A stretch of 64,000 bases of DNA, from the NCBI RefSeq assembly GCF_000023325.1, contig NC_012785.1:186001-250000 (forward strand). The letters are read 5' to 3'. Made by a program: the position numbers and the translations under genes. How positions within the stretch are numbered: position 1 is the first letter of the stretch; each line of letters opens with the position of its first letter. Positions 32,877 to 40,508 of this stretch are shown here, in pieces. The notes beneath the pieces were generated by a model. The model worked only from the letters and a program-made list of their open reading frames with translations, ran no database searches and had not been told where the DNA came from. Source of the stretch: Kosmotoga olearia TBF 19.5.1. GTDB lineage: Bacteria; Thermotogota; Thermotogae; Petrotogales; Kosmotogaceae.

Positions 32877-33644
32877 ATCGAGTAGGAGGGGGGGATCCCC
32901 CCCGTCCTCTCACAGAACCGTGCGTACGGGCCAACGTACACGGCTCCTGGATTGAGTATCGGATTCTCCGACGATGGTAGAATACCATCATACTACCTCC
33001 GCATGGCCTTCAGAATAAGTCGCATATAACAGAATCGGTTTCTTCTTCCACACAGGCATCGGTTTTCTACCCCTTTCGAGGAATATACCCAACCCTATAA
33101 TGGATTACTTGCCTGCCCCAGCCATTTCAGACCACCGTCGGCATTTCAGCCTCCGTTACGGGCTCCTGTTATACTCGCTTTCCTTTGTGCCATTTCCTCA
33201 ATCCTTCCCCCCTTCGCAAGTAACAGACCCTTTCGGTTCCTGTTACCCCCATCGCTCAAGGCGATAGTCCCTTCTCCTTTCAGAGAGGTTCAACACTACT
33301 ACGGGTTCGTCTGCCATCCTCCTCCGCTTCACCAGTCCTTGGGTCTCCCCTTGTTCCGGCTTACCCATTTTGGGACGAGTGAGGACTTCCCCGGGTAAGA
33401 CATACAGCTTTCATCCGAATCCTGCCATCCCAACCTGTAGAGTTGGAGCTCGGGCTTCCCCATGTAAGGCAAGGTTACCCTCTCTACCGGCCAACACTGG
33501 TTCACTTTCGTTCAGTTCCGGATTTTGCCTTAGGCTTCCTTCAGATTCACCGTTACCAGTGACACCCTTGCCCTCAGCTAATGCTTATCTCGCTCCCCGC
33601 ATTCGGGACTTTCACCCTATAGTTGTATGTCATGCCGGGCACAC
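32877..33644 (-). mobile_element. ORF-less group II intron, 768 nt
   Basis: On the minus strand the 5' end is GTGTG (33644), followed by CCCGGCATG and the conserved ATAGGGTGAAAGTCCC. Domain V (32946-32915) has the AGC triad in an 8-bp stem GAGCCGTG/CACGGTTC, a 2-nt CG bulge, and an upper TACG/CGTA stem. Domain VI shows GAG-AGG pairing with CCT-A-CTC, leaving the branch A bulged, and ends CTCGAT at 32877. EBS1 (33399-33393, CTTACCC) pairs over 7 nt with the 5' exon end GGGTAAG. No reverse transcriptase or maturase is encoded, so splicing or mobility would need a protein from elsewhere. It splits a palindrome array whose uninterrupted counterpart is at about 29780. Confidence 0.9.
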
Positions 33645-33713
33645 CTTACCCACGCGCAGCGTGCTCACCAGCCGCGTAGCGGCACTCTCGGATCTCGATT
33701 CTCGGCTCTCGGT
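33645..33713. repeat. 5'-exon part of the split palindrome array, plus heptamers
   Basis: Minus-strand hairpins CACGC/GCGTG and GCCGC/GCGGC precede the intron. At 33686-33713 are four exact heptamers of the NNCGAGA type (minus strand ACCGAGA, GCCGAGA, ATCGAGA, TCCGAGA). 33714-33805 holds a short palindrome and no gene. Confidence 0.85.
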
Positions 33714-33805
33714 TTTTATACAGCATGCTGTGCCCTCGTGTGGTTCCATCGTGGCAACAAAATGTGTCATAATGGTGTCATCATGAAACCACAGAGGTGG
33801 ATTCT

Positions 33806-34968
33806 ATGCATAAAAATGAAATCGTTGAACGTCTGGAAAGTTTTCAACAAAGGTTATTACAGCTGCTTCCACAGAAATTCAGGCCTGTATTCGATTCAAT
33901 TACCCTCGACGCAAGAGCTTATTTAATAACCGGACCAAGAGGTGTTGGAAAACCCCATTTTTGCTATCCAGTATAAAAAACGTTCATGGTTTATATTTTT
34001 CCGCAGATAACCCAATTACACTTTCTATTCCTCTCTTCGATCTTGTCGAAGCAATCTTTATGCTAGGATACGAACAGGTTTTTATCGATGAAATACACAA
34101 CGCTAAAGACTGGAGCATACATGTAAAAGCATTGTACGATTCTTTTCCAAACAAAAAAATCGTTATAAGCGACAGCAGTAGCGTGCTTCTCAGAAGAGGA
34201 TTAGGTGATCTCTCAAGAAGGTTCCTGATAAAACGAATCCCTTTAATGTCTTTAAGAGAATACATCTATCTGAAGACAAATGTAACCCTGCCATGTTTTG
34301 ACCCCTTTAGCTCAACACCTTCGGAAATGCTCACAAGCGTAAAAAATATCAACATAATGAAGGCATACCGGGATTATCTGAAAGAAGGGTTCAGACCAAT
34401 TTTCTTAGAAGACTCCTATCCTGAAAGGCTCTGGAATATAATCGAAAAAATCATCTACAAAGATATCCCCTTCTTTGTCCCTCAACTTGCCGAAAACCAC
34501 CTCCGTTTCATGAATGCGGTCATTGGACATCTCGCAGTATCTAAAATACCGACAGTCAATGTCAACAGCCTGTGCAGCAAATGGGAACTCGGAAAGAGGA
34601 AACTATACCAACTGCTCACCGCTATGGAACATACAGGATTGATAAGGATCATAAGAAAGAAAAACGACACAAAGGTAAACTCAATCGGTGCAAAGATCTT
34701 TCTCGAAGAGCCATCGATTTATTACCTTTTCGATGGCGAAATCGGAAACATCCGTGAATGCTACGTAACCACTCTTCTGCAAGAAAGCGGTAAAGCGGTA
34801 TACGCATCAGATAATGAACAAAATGCTGATTTCATCGTCGATGGAATAAAACTTGAAGTCGGAGGAAAAAACAAAAACATAAAGGAAGCAGACTTCGTTA
34901 TAAAAGATGATATCGATGTTCCCGTAAGAAACACCTTGCCAATGTGGACCCTCGGTTTTATGTATTAA
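33806..34968 (+). pseudogene. AAA ATPase (AAA_14/DUF4143-like) with frameshift in Walker A
   Basis: ATG 33806 has AGAGGTGG upstream. The first frame encodes about 50 residues ending ITGPRGVGK, then PHFCYPV and a stop. The second frame takes up the family sequence at once: PFLLSSIKNVHGLYF, then FIDEIHNAKDWSIHVKALYD (Walker B), SVLLRRGLGDLSRRF and a C-terminal LEVGGKNKNIKEADF. Restoring one A in GGAAAACCCC (33947-33956) gives GVGKTPFLL and one intact frame of about 387 residues. So it is a one-base deletion at the ATP-binding loop, a recent pseudogene unless the frameshift is a sequencing error or programmed. These ATPases often occur in many copies; their role is unclear. Confidence 0.85.
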
Positions 34969-35074
34969 GATTCACTTCGCGAAGCCTGTGCTCTGCCTCT
35001 CATCCCTTCACCCCCTTTTCTTTCATACTATCACTTCGTTATCTCTTGTCCTATTTCTTTAGGGGGTGATTACG

Positions 35075-35235
35075 GAGACAACCACGTAGTGGTTCGGAAC
35101 AACTCCGAAGGAGTTCGCGTCCGCTGCCCTGCAGCGCACAGCGTCCGCAAGCGTCAACGTCGTGAGCCTCCTGAGCGCTGCTCACACTTCCGCCGCGTAG
35201 CGGCACTCTCGGATCTCGGTTCTCAGATTCTCGGT
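35075..35235. repeat. Palindromic array D and heptamers, minus orientation
   Basis: Two exact 21-bp units (35075-35095, 35096-35116) read on the minus strand as ACTCC/GGAGT then ACCAC/GTGGT, the same order and linkers as in array A1. Irregular hairpins continue to 35204. Heptamers of the NNCGAGA type occupy 35207-35235. The whole 34969-35281 gap holds no gene. Confidence 0.85.
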
Positions 35236-35244
35236 TTTATGTAG

Positions 35245-35250
35245 TATAAT
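35245..35250 (+). promoter_or_regulatory. -10 box upstream of ccdA
   Basis: A perfect TATAAT about 31 nt before ATG 35282, directly after the heptamer repeats; weak -35. Confidence 0.5.
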
Positions 35251-35281
35251 AGATATAAACCATAATACCGGGGGTAGGTAT

Positions 35282-36016
35282 ATGAACGAATTTACTCTGG
35301 CTGCAACGGCATCAAACCTCTTGCAAAGCCCGGGAGGTATTTCACCACTCATAAGTGTGAGCGTCAGCTATAGCAGCGCGATTCTCGGTGGGCTGCTTTC
35401 CTTTTTCTCGCCGTGTGTTTTGCCGCTGATCCCCATTTTCTTCGGGGTTCTGATGGCAGGTGCAGAAAGCGCAAAAGTGCGGTTTTTTAGAGGTTTGTCG
35501 TTCACCATTGGAATGTCTCTCTTTTTCTTCCTGTTGGGTACAGGTGCCGGAGGCCTGGGACAATTCATAAGAAGAAACGAAACGCTGATGAACATCCTCT
35601 CTGGCTCGCTGTTCATCGCCTTTGCTTTTATGTACTTATTTGAGGTAGGATTTAAGGGAGTGAGGGTAAACGCGTGGAAATTCAGCGGCAGTGTCTTTAG
35701 CGGTTTTCTTTTAGGTTCAGTTCTCGGCCTGATCTGGGTTCCATGTGCTGGCCCGATACTCGGCTCAATCCTGGTACTTGCTGCCAATCAGGGAACAGCT
35801 GCTAAAGGCGGAATGCTTCTTCTCACTTACTCTCTTGGTTTGAGCATACCTTTTCTGACCCTGAGCGGCGTTGTAGCAAAAATAACGTCCAGATTAAGTT
35901 TTGGAGGGGAATCGAAAGCCAGAAGGATTGTGAGGATCATCGTTTTCATACTGCTATTCGGTGCAGGAATTTTGACTCTCTTTGGCAAATTGAATCTATT
36001 GCAGTTTACAGCTTAG
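35282..36016 (+). CDS. ccdA: CcdA-type thiol-disulfide transmembrane transporter
   Basis: 244 residues with six or seven hydrophobic helices. The paired redox Cys are in FFSPCVLPLIPIF (about 42) and IWVPCAGPILGS (about 155), as in CcdA, the short DsbD-like family that carries electrons from cytoplasmic thioredoxin across the membrane. GGGGGTAGGT lies just before ATG 35282. The next gene, 13 nt downstream, is an exported thioredoxin-fold protein and its likely acceptor. Confidence 0.92.
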   Translation: MNEFTLAATASNLLQSPGGISPLISVSVSYSSAILGGLLSFFSPCVLPLIPIFFGVLMAGAESAKVRFFRGLSFTIGMSLFFFLLGTGAGGLGQFIRRNETLMNILSGSLFIAFAFMYLFEVGFKGVRVNAWKFSGSVFSGFLLGSVLGLIWVPCAGPILGSILVLAANQGTAAKGGMLLLTYSLGLSIPFLTLSGVVAKITSRLSFGGESKARRIVRIIVFILLFGAGILTLFGKLNLLQFTA

Positions 36017-36028
36017 GAGGTAGGTAGA

Positions 36029-36706
36029 ATGAAAAAGATAATGGTTCTATTTTCAGTGCTGGTTATTGCAACACTATCGCTGGCATACATCGGAAAACTC
36101 GATGATTTCAATGTTGGTATGAAACTCGCAAAGCTTGAAAAAAAGCAATTGATTGTAATGTTCTCGGACCCTTCCTGCTTTTACTGCACGAAATTCCAGA
36201 AGGAAACGCTTGTGAACGATAAAGTACAAGAACTTCTCAAAGCCGGGTATATATTCGTGGAAATATATCCCGGAGAAGAAGAGGCTACCATAGAGGTTAA
36301 CGGAAAGACCTATAACTTTTCGTACTCAGAACTCTATGCCGCTTTTGAGGTCAGAGGCACACCAACGTTCTGGTTCTTCGATGAAAACGGTACTCCTATA
36401 ACAAACCTACCGGGTTACGCTCCAGCGGATATCTTTGTAAAGGTACTACAATATATGGGTGAAAAGGCGTATATGAAAGGCATTACCTTCGATGCCTATA
36501 CAAAGCAGAATATCGACTATATTGGAGAAAGTAAATTGATCAAGCTCACAAAGAAAGAAGCGGATTTCGTTCTTGAAAATGATCCTTTAGCCAGGACGTA
36601 CACCGGAGAATTTGACAGATACACCATCTGGGTAACGGAAAATGAAGCGCTTGCCAGTGAACTCATATCCAAAGGAGCTTTCAGGGTTATCCTGGTAATT
36701 GAATAA
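36029..36706 (+). CDS. Exported thioredoxin-like protein with CFYC motif
   Basis: 225 residues. A signal peptide (residues 1-19, ending SLA) is followed by a thioredoxin-fold domain. FSDPSCFYCTKFQKE gives the redox CxxC (about 50-53) and RGTPTFWFF the cis-Pro loop (about 112). Residues 150-225 form an extra C-terminal domain I cannot assign (YIGESKLIKLTKKEADF...ISKGAFRVILV). AGGAGGT precedes the ATG, and the gene is coupled to ccdA. It probably works as an extracytoplasmic thiol reductase kept reduced by CcdA. Confidence 0.88.
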   Translation: MKKIMVLFSVLVIATLSLAYIGKLDDFNVGMKLAKLEKKQLIVMFSDPSCFYCTKFQKETLVNDKVQELLKAGYIFVEIYPGEEEATIEVNGKTYNFSYSELYAAFEVRGTPTFWFFDENGTPITNLPGYAPADIFVKVLQYMGEKAYMKGITFDAYTKQNIDYIGESKLIKLTKKEADFVLENDPLARTYTGEFDRYTIWVTENEALASELISKGAFRVILVIE

Positions 36707-36783
36707 CAACTCAATACTGTACGGCTTTCCCTCGAAAAAACGCCTATAACTAGCTATTACTCCTGAACACACAGCTGTTGTGT

Positions 36784-36817
36784 TATACTACATGTGTGAG
36801 AAAAATTGTTCTCACAC
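36784..36817 (+). promoter_or_regulatory. Promoter and palindromic operator of the VIT1-type transporter
   Basis: TGtTATACT (-10 at 36784-36789, TG at 36781-36782) is followed by a perfect 9-bp inverted repeat, GTGTGAGAA-N6-TTCTCACAC (36794-36817), at the predicted transcription start. It looks like a repressor site; the regulator is unknown. The leader is about 130 nt, with complementary segments at 36841-36846 and 36895-36900. Confidence 0.6.
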
Positions 36818-36926
36818 TGTTATTGCTGTACATCAACAAAATTGACAAATACCGTATCCTGAAAATAACAGCAAAGATATTATGCAAAAAATACGTCAAT
36901 AGAAAATCCAAAGGGGGAGAAAAGAA

Positions 36927-37742
36927 ATGTCCTTCAAGAAAACCAGGATTCAACTTGCACGGGAAGCCTTCAAGAGAAGAGACCTTTCCTTACACCAGAT
37001 GGCCCACGACCCCAAAAAGATCGGTCAGGAGCCCTGGCACAAAACGGAAGCGGGAAGATACATAGGATCCGCTGTATATGGTGCCAGTGATGGCATAGTG
37101 ACTACCTTTGCAGTTGTCGCCGGTGTCGCCGGAGCTCAGCTTGACCCAAAAATAGTTCTCATAATGGGGTTCGCCAACCTCTTCGCTGATGGATTTTCCA
37201 TGGCTGTTGGAGATTACCTCTCAGAAAAATCCGAACAGGACTATATAAAGAGCGAACGTGAGCGTGAAGCCTGGGAAGTGGATGTTAACCCGGAAGGTGA
37301 ACGCGAAGAAATAAGAGAGATATACAAACGAAAAGGTTTGAAGGGTGAAAAGCTCGAACAGATGGTTGAATTGATCACATCGGACAAAGAATTGTGGATT
37401 GACACCATGATGAAGGAAGAGCTCGGGATCATGGAAGATGAAGGAAGTTCTCCACTGAAAAGCGCTATCGTAACCTTCCTCTCTTTCGTTATCGCGGGAT
37501 TCATGCCTTTAGTGGCTTACGTCTTCGCTTCTCTCGTACCCTTTTTCTCTCAGAACATGTTTTTATCAGCGAGCTTAATAACGGCAGCAACTCTGTTTGT
37601 CGTTGGATCGCTGCGGCAGATGGTTACTGGAGTAAACTGGCTCATAGGCGGGCTTGAAATGTTGCTTGTGGGCGGACTTTCGGCAACGGTGGCTTACGGT
37701 ATCGGGTATCTTTTAAGAACGGTATTCAACGTTGTAATTTGA
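36927..37742 (+). CDS. VIT1/CCC1-family divalent metal transporter
   Basis: 271 residues. YGASDGIVTTFAVVAGVAGA and GFANLFADGFSMAVGDYLS (about 50-95) form the metal-handling N-terminal helices of the VIT1/CCC1 family. A charged cytoplasmic segment (YIKSEREREAWEVD...) follows, then three C-terminal helices. The family moves Fe2+ or Mn2+ out of the cytosol. AAAGGGGGAGAAAAG precedes the ATG. The palindrome upstream suggests metal- or stress-responsive control. The last 17 nt overlap the convergent macro-domain gene. Confidence 0.9.
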   Translation: MSFKKTRIQLAREAFKRRDLSLHQMAHDPKKIGQEPWHKTEAGRYIGSAVYGASDGIVTTFAVVAGVAGAQLDPKIVLIMGFANLFADGFSMAVGDYLSEKSEQDYIKSEREREAWEVDVNPEGEREEIREIYKRKGLKGEKLEQMVELITSDKELWIDTMMKEELGIMEDEGSSPLKSAIVTFLSFVIAGFMPLVAYVFASLVPFFSQNMFLSASLITAATLFVVGSLRQMVTGVNWLIGGLEMLLVGGLSATVAYGIGYLLRTVFNVVI

Positions 37743-38289
37743 AAAACTCCTCCGATACCTTTTCAAAAACCTCCGTCGTAGCTCTATCGATATTACAGAC
37801 ACGTATCAGCGATAAGGGCGTATCCTTGTAATTTTCAAAGTAATATTCAACAGCCCTGAAAAAGCAACGTGCGCAAAGATCCTTTGGAACACCAAATATA
37901 CCTGAAGATACCGCTGGAACTGACAGGGTTTTGACACCAAGTTTTCCGGCGGTTTTAAACGCATTTAAAAAGCTCTCATAGAGAAGCTCTTCCACGTTCT
38001 CCTGTCCGTAACGGGGACCGTGAACGTGAATGATGTACTTAGGATGAAGACTCCCGGCACCGGTAACAGCCACCTCTGAAACCTCAAGAGGGCCGTTTTT
38101 TCTGATAATCCTATCACTCTCTTCCTGTATTATCTTCCCCCCAGCCCTTAAAATGGCGCCAGCAACCCCGCCGCCGTGCCTGAGATAACCGTTGGCGGCG
38201 TTCACTATGGCATCCACTTCTTCTTTAGTTATATCGCCCTGTACTATCTGAATTATTTTTCCATCCTCCAATACAATACTCTTCACCAT
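37726..38289 (-). CDS. Macro-domain ADP-ribose binding protein
   Basis: 187 residues, a stand-alone macro domain. IVNAANGYLRHGGGVAGAI (about 30-50), HVHGPRYG and VPAVSSGIFGVPKD form the ADP-ribose pocket. Relatives remove ADP-ribose from proteins or hydrolyse O-acetyl-ADP-ribose. Three ATGs follow GGGGGG in a row; the third, 38289, has the best spacing, while 38295 abuts the ribosome binding site. The upstream 38296-38581 gap has no good gene, though a minus-strand frame of about 50 codons without a start codon (about 38385-38535) looks partly membrane-like. Confidence 0.9.
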   Translation of the reverse strand: MVKSIVLEDGKIIQIVQGDITKEEVDAIVNAANGYLRHGGGVAGAILRAGGKIIQEESDRIIRKNGPLEVSEVAVTGAGSLHPKYIIHVHGPRYGQENVEELLYESFLNAFKTAGKLGVKTLSVPAVSSGIFGVPKDLCARCFFRAVEYYFENYKDTPLSLIRVCNIDRATTEVFEKVSEEFFKLQR

Positions 38290-38581
38290 CATCATCCCCC
38301 CAAAGAATCGATAAGTTCAGAAACAAGTTATCAGCCCGCCGCAGTAAAACACCGGCGCAATCCTCATTCGCTCTTTCTCCTGAGATTGCTAACCATCTTA
38401 AAATCTATATTATCCATCCAACTTTTCTTTTCGATTGCTTCCTTTTCCCTCATCTCAAGCCCTGTCTGTTCAATTCTTATTATAAGATATTCCGTTACAT
38501 AAATGAACAGTAAAAATGTTCTCTATCTCAGGCGATGATGTGTTGTATCCTGCCAATGAAACCTCTACTTTTCGGCAACTA

Positions 38582-38625
38582 AAATAAAAAATCTGGCGAA
38601 CCACTCTATGAGTGACTCGCCAGAT
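38582..38625 (-). terminator. Terminator of amt
   Basis: A 9-bp outer stem ATCTGGCGA/TCGCCAGAT with an inner CACTC/GAGTG stem, then TTTTTTATTTT on the minus strand, 38 nt after the amt stop. Confidence 0.92.
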
Positions 38626-38662
38626 ATACTCTATCGCGTATGACTTGCACTAAAAAATCAAT

Positions 38663-39874
38663 TTATTCAACATAAGCCTCTTCACCGAATTCAAACAGGT
38701 CTAGACCATTCGTCTCTGTCTCTTCTGAAACCCGCACTGTGGTGATCTTGTTAATAAGCCAGAGGGCTACATATGTGAACACAAATGCATAAACCGCGGT
38801 TACTGTAACAGCAACAAATTCTTTGAGAAAGAAGGACGCATCTCCAAAGAAAAGACCATTCGCACCATTCGGATTAATGTTGGTGCTGGCAAACAGACCT
38901 AACAATAAAATACCAACGTATCCTCCCATTCCATGGACTCCCCAAACATCCAGAGCATCATCCCATCCTTTTTTATTTTTGTATGCGATGGCTGCATACC
39001 CAATGAGAGAAGCAATTATTCCAATCAACATCGATGACTGTACGTTTACATATCCCGCAGCAGGGGTTATTGTAGCGAGACCTGCGACAGCACCTGTAAG
39101 CATCCCCAAAACTTTCGGCTTTTTCTCAAATATCACCGCGAGAATCAACCATGTTATTGCCGCGAAGGATGCCGCAACATCGGTGTTTAAGAATGCTGAA
39201 ACTGTTACGGAGTCCACTCTCAATTCACTTCCAGCATTAAAACCATACCATCCGAACCATAGCAACGCCGTGCCCAGAGCAACCAAAGGTATGCTATGTG
39301 GTCTCGTGTTTTTAACTTTCCTCTTTCCTACAAAGAATACCGATGCAAGAGCTGCAAAACCTGCGCTCGCGTGTACGACTATACCTCCTGCAAAGTCAAG
39401 AACTCCCCACTGCTGAAAGAGGCCTCCACCCCATACCATATGCACCAGCGGGAAATATACGAAAAGAAGCCAAACCGTCAGGAATATCATATACGCCTTG
39501 AAACGAACCCTATCTGCGAAAGCACCTGTAATCAATGCAGGGGTTATTATGGCAAACATCATCTGGTACGCCACAAACACCAGCATGGGAATTCCCATAT
39601 TGGAACCAAAAGCTGTGCTGAGGCTAATACCATGGAGAAATAAATACTTCCCGTCTCCAATTATTCCACCGATATCTCCACCAAAGCACATCGTAAATCC
39701 AACGGTAACCCACAAGATGGTTGTCCATCCCATTGATACAAAACTCTGCATCATTATCGTAAGCACATTTTTTCTGCTCACGAGTCCACCATAAAAGAAA
39801 GCCAGACCGGGTGTCATCAACATAACAAGGCTTGTCGCAACAAGCATGAAACCCGTATTCCCTGTGTCAAACAC
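38663..39874 (-). CDS. amt: Ammonium transporter Amt
   Basis: 403 residues, about 11 helices. Family marks: LMTPGLAFFYGGL near the N-terminus, GGGLFQQWGVLDFAGGIVVH in the middle (conserved pore His region) and DDALDVWGVHGMGG near 310. It conducts NH4+/NH3 for nitrogen assimilation. GTG 39874 has AGAGGTG 6 nt upstream and gives the usual Amt N-terminus. A TTG at 39904 is an alternative start. No glnK lies beside it, unlike most amt genes. A 40-codon leader ORF ends across the GTG start. Confidence 0.93.
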   Translation of the reverse strand: MFDTGNTGFMLVATSLVMLMTPGLAFFYGGLVSRKNVLTIMMQSFVSMGWTTILWVTVGFTMCFGGDIGGIIGDGKYLFLHGISLSTAFGSNMGIPMLVFVAYQMMFAIITPALITGAFADRVRFKAYMIFLTVWLLFVYFPLVHMVWGGGLFQQWGVLDFAGGIVVHASAGFAALASVFFVGKRKVKNTRPHSIPLVALGTALLWFGWYGFNAGSELRVDSVTVSAFLNTDVAASFAAITWLILAVIFEKKPKVLGMLTGAVAGLATITPAAGYVNVQSSMLIGIIASLIGYAAIAYKNKKGWDDALDVWGVHGMGGYVGILLLGLFASTNINPNGANGLFFGDASFFLKEFVAVTVTAVYAFVFTYVALWLINKITTVRVSEETETNGLDLFEFGEEAYVE

Positions 39875-39989
39875 TTTCTTCACCTCTTCCGTTAATTTTT
39901 TCAACCATTACTCCGTATAACCCGCACACGCTTGAACTCAATCTTGAATACATATTCTTATGACTAACATTGATTTTTCTCGGGAACAT
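39867..39989 (-). CDS. Possible 40-codon leader ORF upstream of amt
   Basis: ATG 39989 is preceded by a very strong ribosome binding site (GGGAGGTG, 3 nt spacing from the G). The ORF encodes 40 residues (MFPRKINVSHKN...GRGEESV), basic and without a known domain. Its TGA (39869-39867) lies 3 nt inside the amt GTG (39874-39872), an arrangement typical of translational coupling. It may be a leader peptide that controls amt or a small protein. Only the ribosome binding site and geometry support it. Confidence 0.5.
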   Translation of the reverse strand: MFPRKINVSHKNMYSRLSSSVCGLYGVMVEKINGRGEESV

Positions 39990-40273
39990 TCTCACCTCCC
40001 TCACTGAGAGAAACACATCAACGTACAGCATCCATACTACGAACCAATATTCTCAATCATAGCGGTAAATACAGCCAGCTAAACACCCTTATCATCTTTA
40101 AGCTCATGTAGATCATTACAACTATGAAAGCGTATTTTAACTGTTTAGCGGGGAGATGGTGCACTATAATTACAAACATATATATGCTAATTCACCCTTC
40201 CATATTTTATTCCTTCATTGTTTTCATTTTTGTTTTGATTTGTAGTAAAAAAGGGTTAAGAGCAGGAAAAACC
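39990..40273. other. A/T-rich upstream region of amt
   Basis: No gene seen. It contains possible minus-strand promoter elements (TTAGCA-N16-TATAGT at about 40174-40201) and leads into the repeat array at 40274. Confidence 0.5.
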
Positions 40274-40301
40274 GTTGTAGGTTGTGGGTTGTAGGTTGTA
40301 G
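40274..40301. repeat. Heptamer tandem repeat (GTTGTAG type)
   Basis: Four exact 7-bp units: GTTGTAG, GTTGTGG, GTTGTAG, GTTGTAG. Nine bp later comes GGGAACCGAG, the same follow-on sequence as at 29631. Confidence 0.9.
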
Positions 40302-40342
40302 GTGACGTTCGGGAACCGAGAAGGCTGCTTCGCAGGAGACAC

Positions 40343-40426
40343 GAATCCCTTCGGGATTGTCACGAACTCCTGCGGAGTTGTTTCGAACCACTTCGTGGTT
40401 GTCTCGAACCGCTTCGCAGTTGATAA
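40343..40426. repeat. Tandem 21-bp palindromic array E
   Basis: Four units at 40343, 40364, 40385 and 40406, in exact 21-bp phase. Stem order ATCCC, ACTCC, ACCAC, ACCGC is identical to array A1. The loops are TTC, TGC, TTC and TTC, and unit 4 has one mismatch. A TCCTGAA/TTCAGGA inverted repeat follows at about 40434-40452. Confidence 0.92.
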
Positions 40427-40508
40427 GGAGAGATCCTGAATCAAGTTCAGGATGACGGGTTGTGGAGTAGAACGAAAAACCAACAACGGTTTTTCTATAC
40501 CCTGTGTA

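Noticed and set aside
33370-33786. 138-codon plus-strand open frame
   Set aside because: It lies antisense to the group II intron RNA and its flanking repeats; the sequence is explained by the intron.
36778-37065. 95-codon plus-strand frame upstream of the VIT1-type gene
   Set aside because: It crosses the promoter and operator and overlaps the real gene in another frame, with no ribosome binding site.
38385-38535. Minus-strand frame of about 50 codons with a hydrophobic start (FLLFIYVTEYLIIRIE)
   Set aside because: No start codon before the hydrophobic part and no ribosome binding site. It may be a decayed gene, but nothing supports expression.
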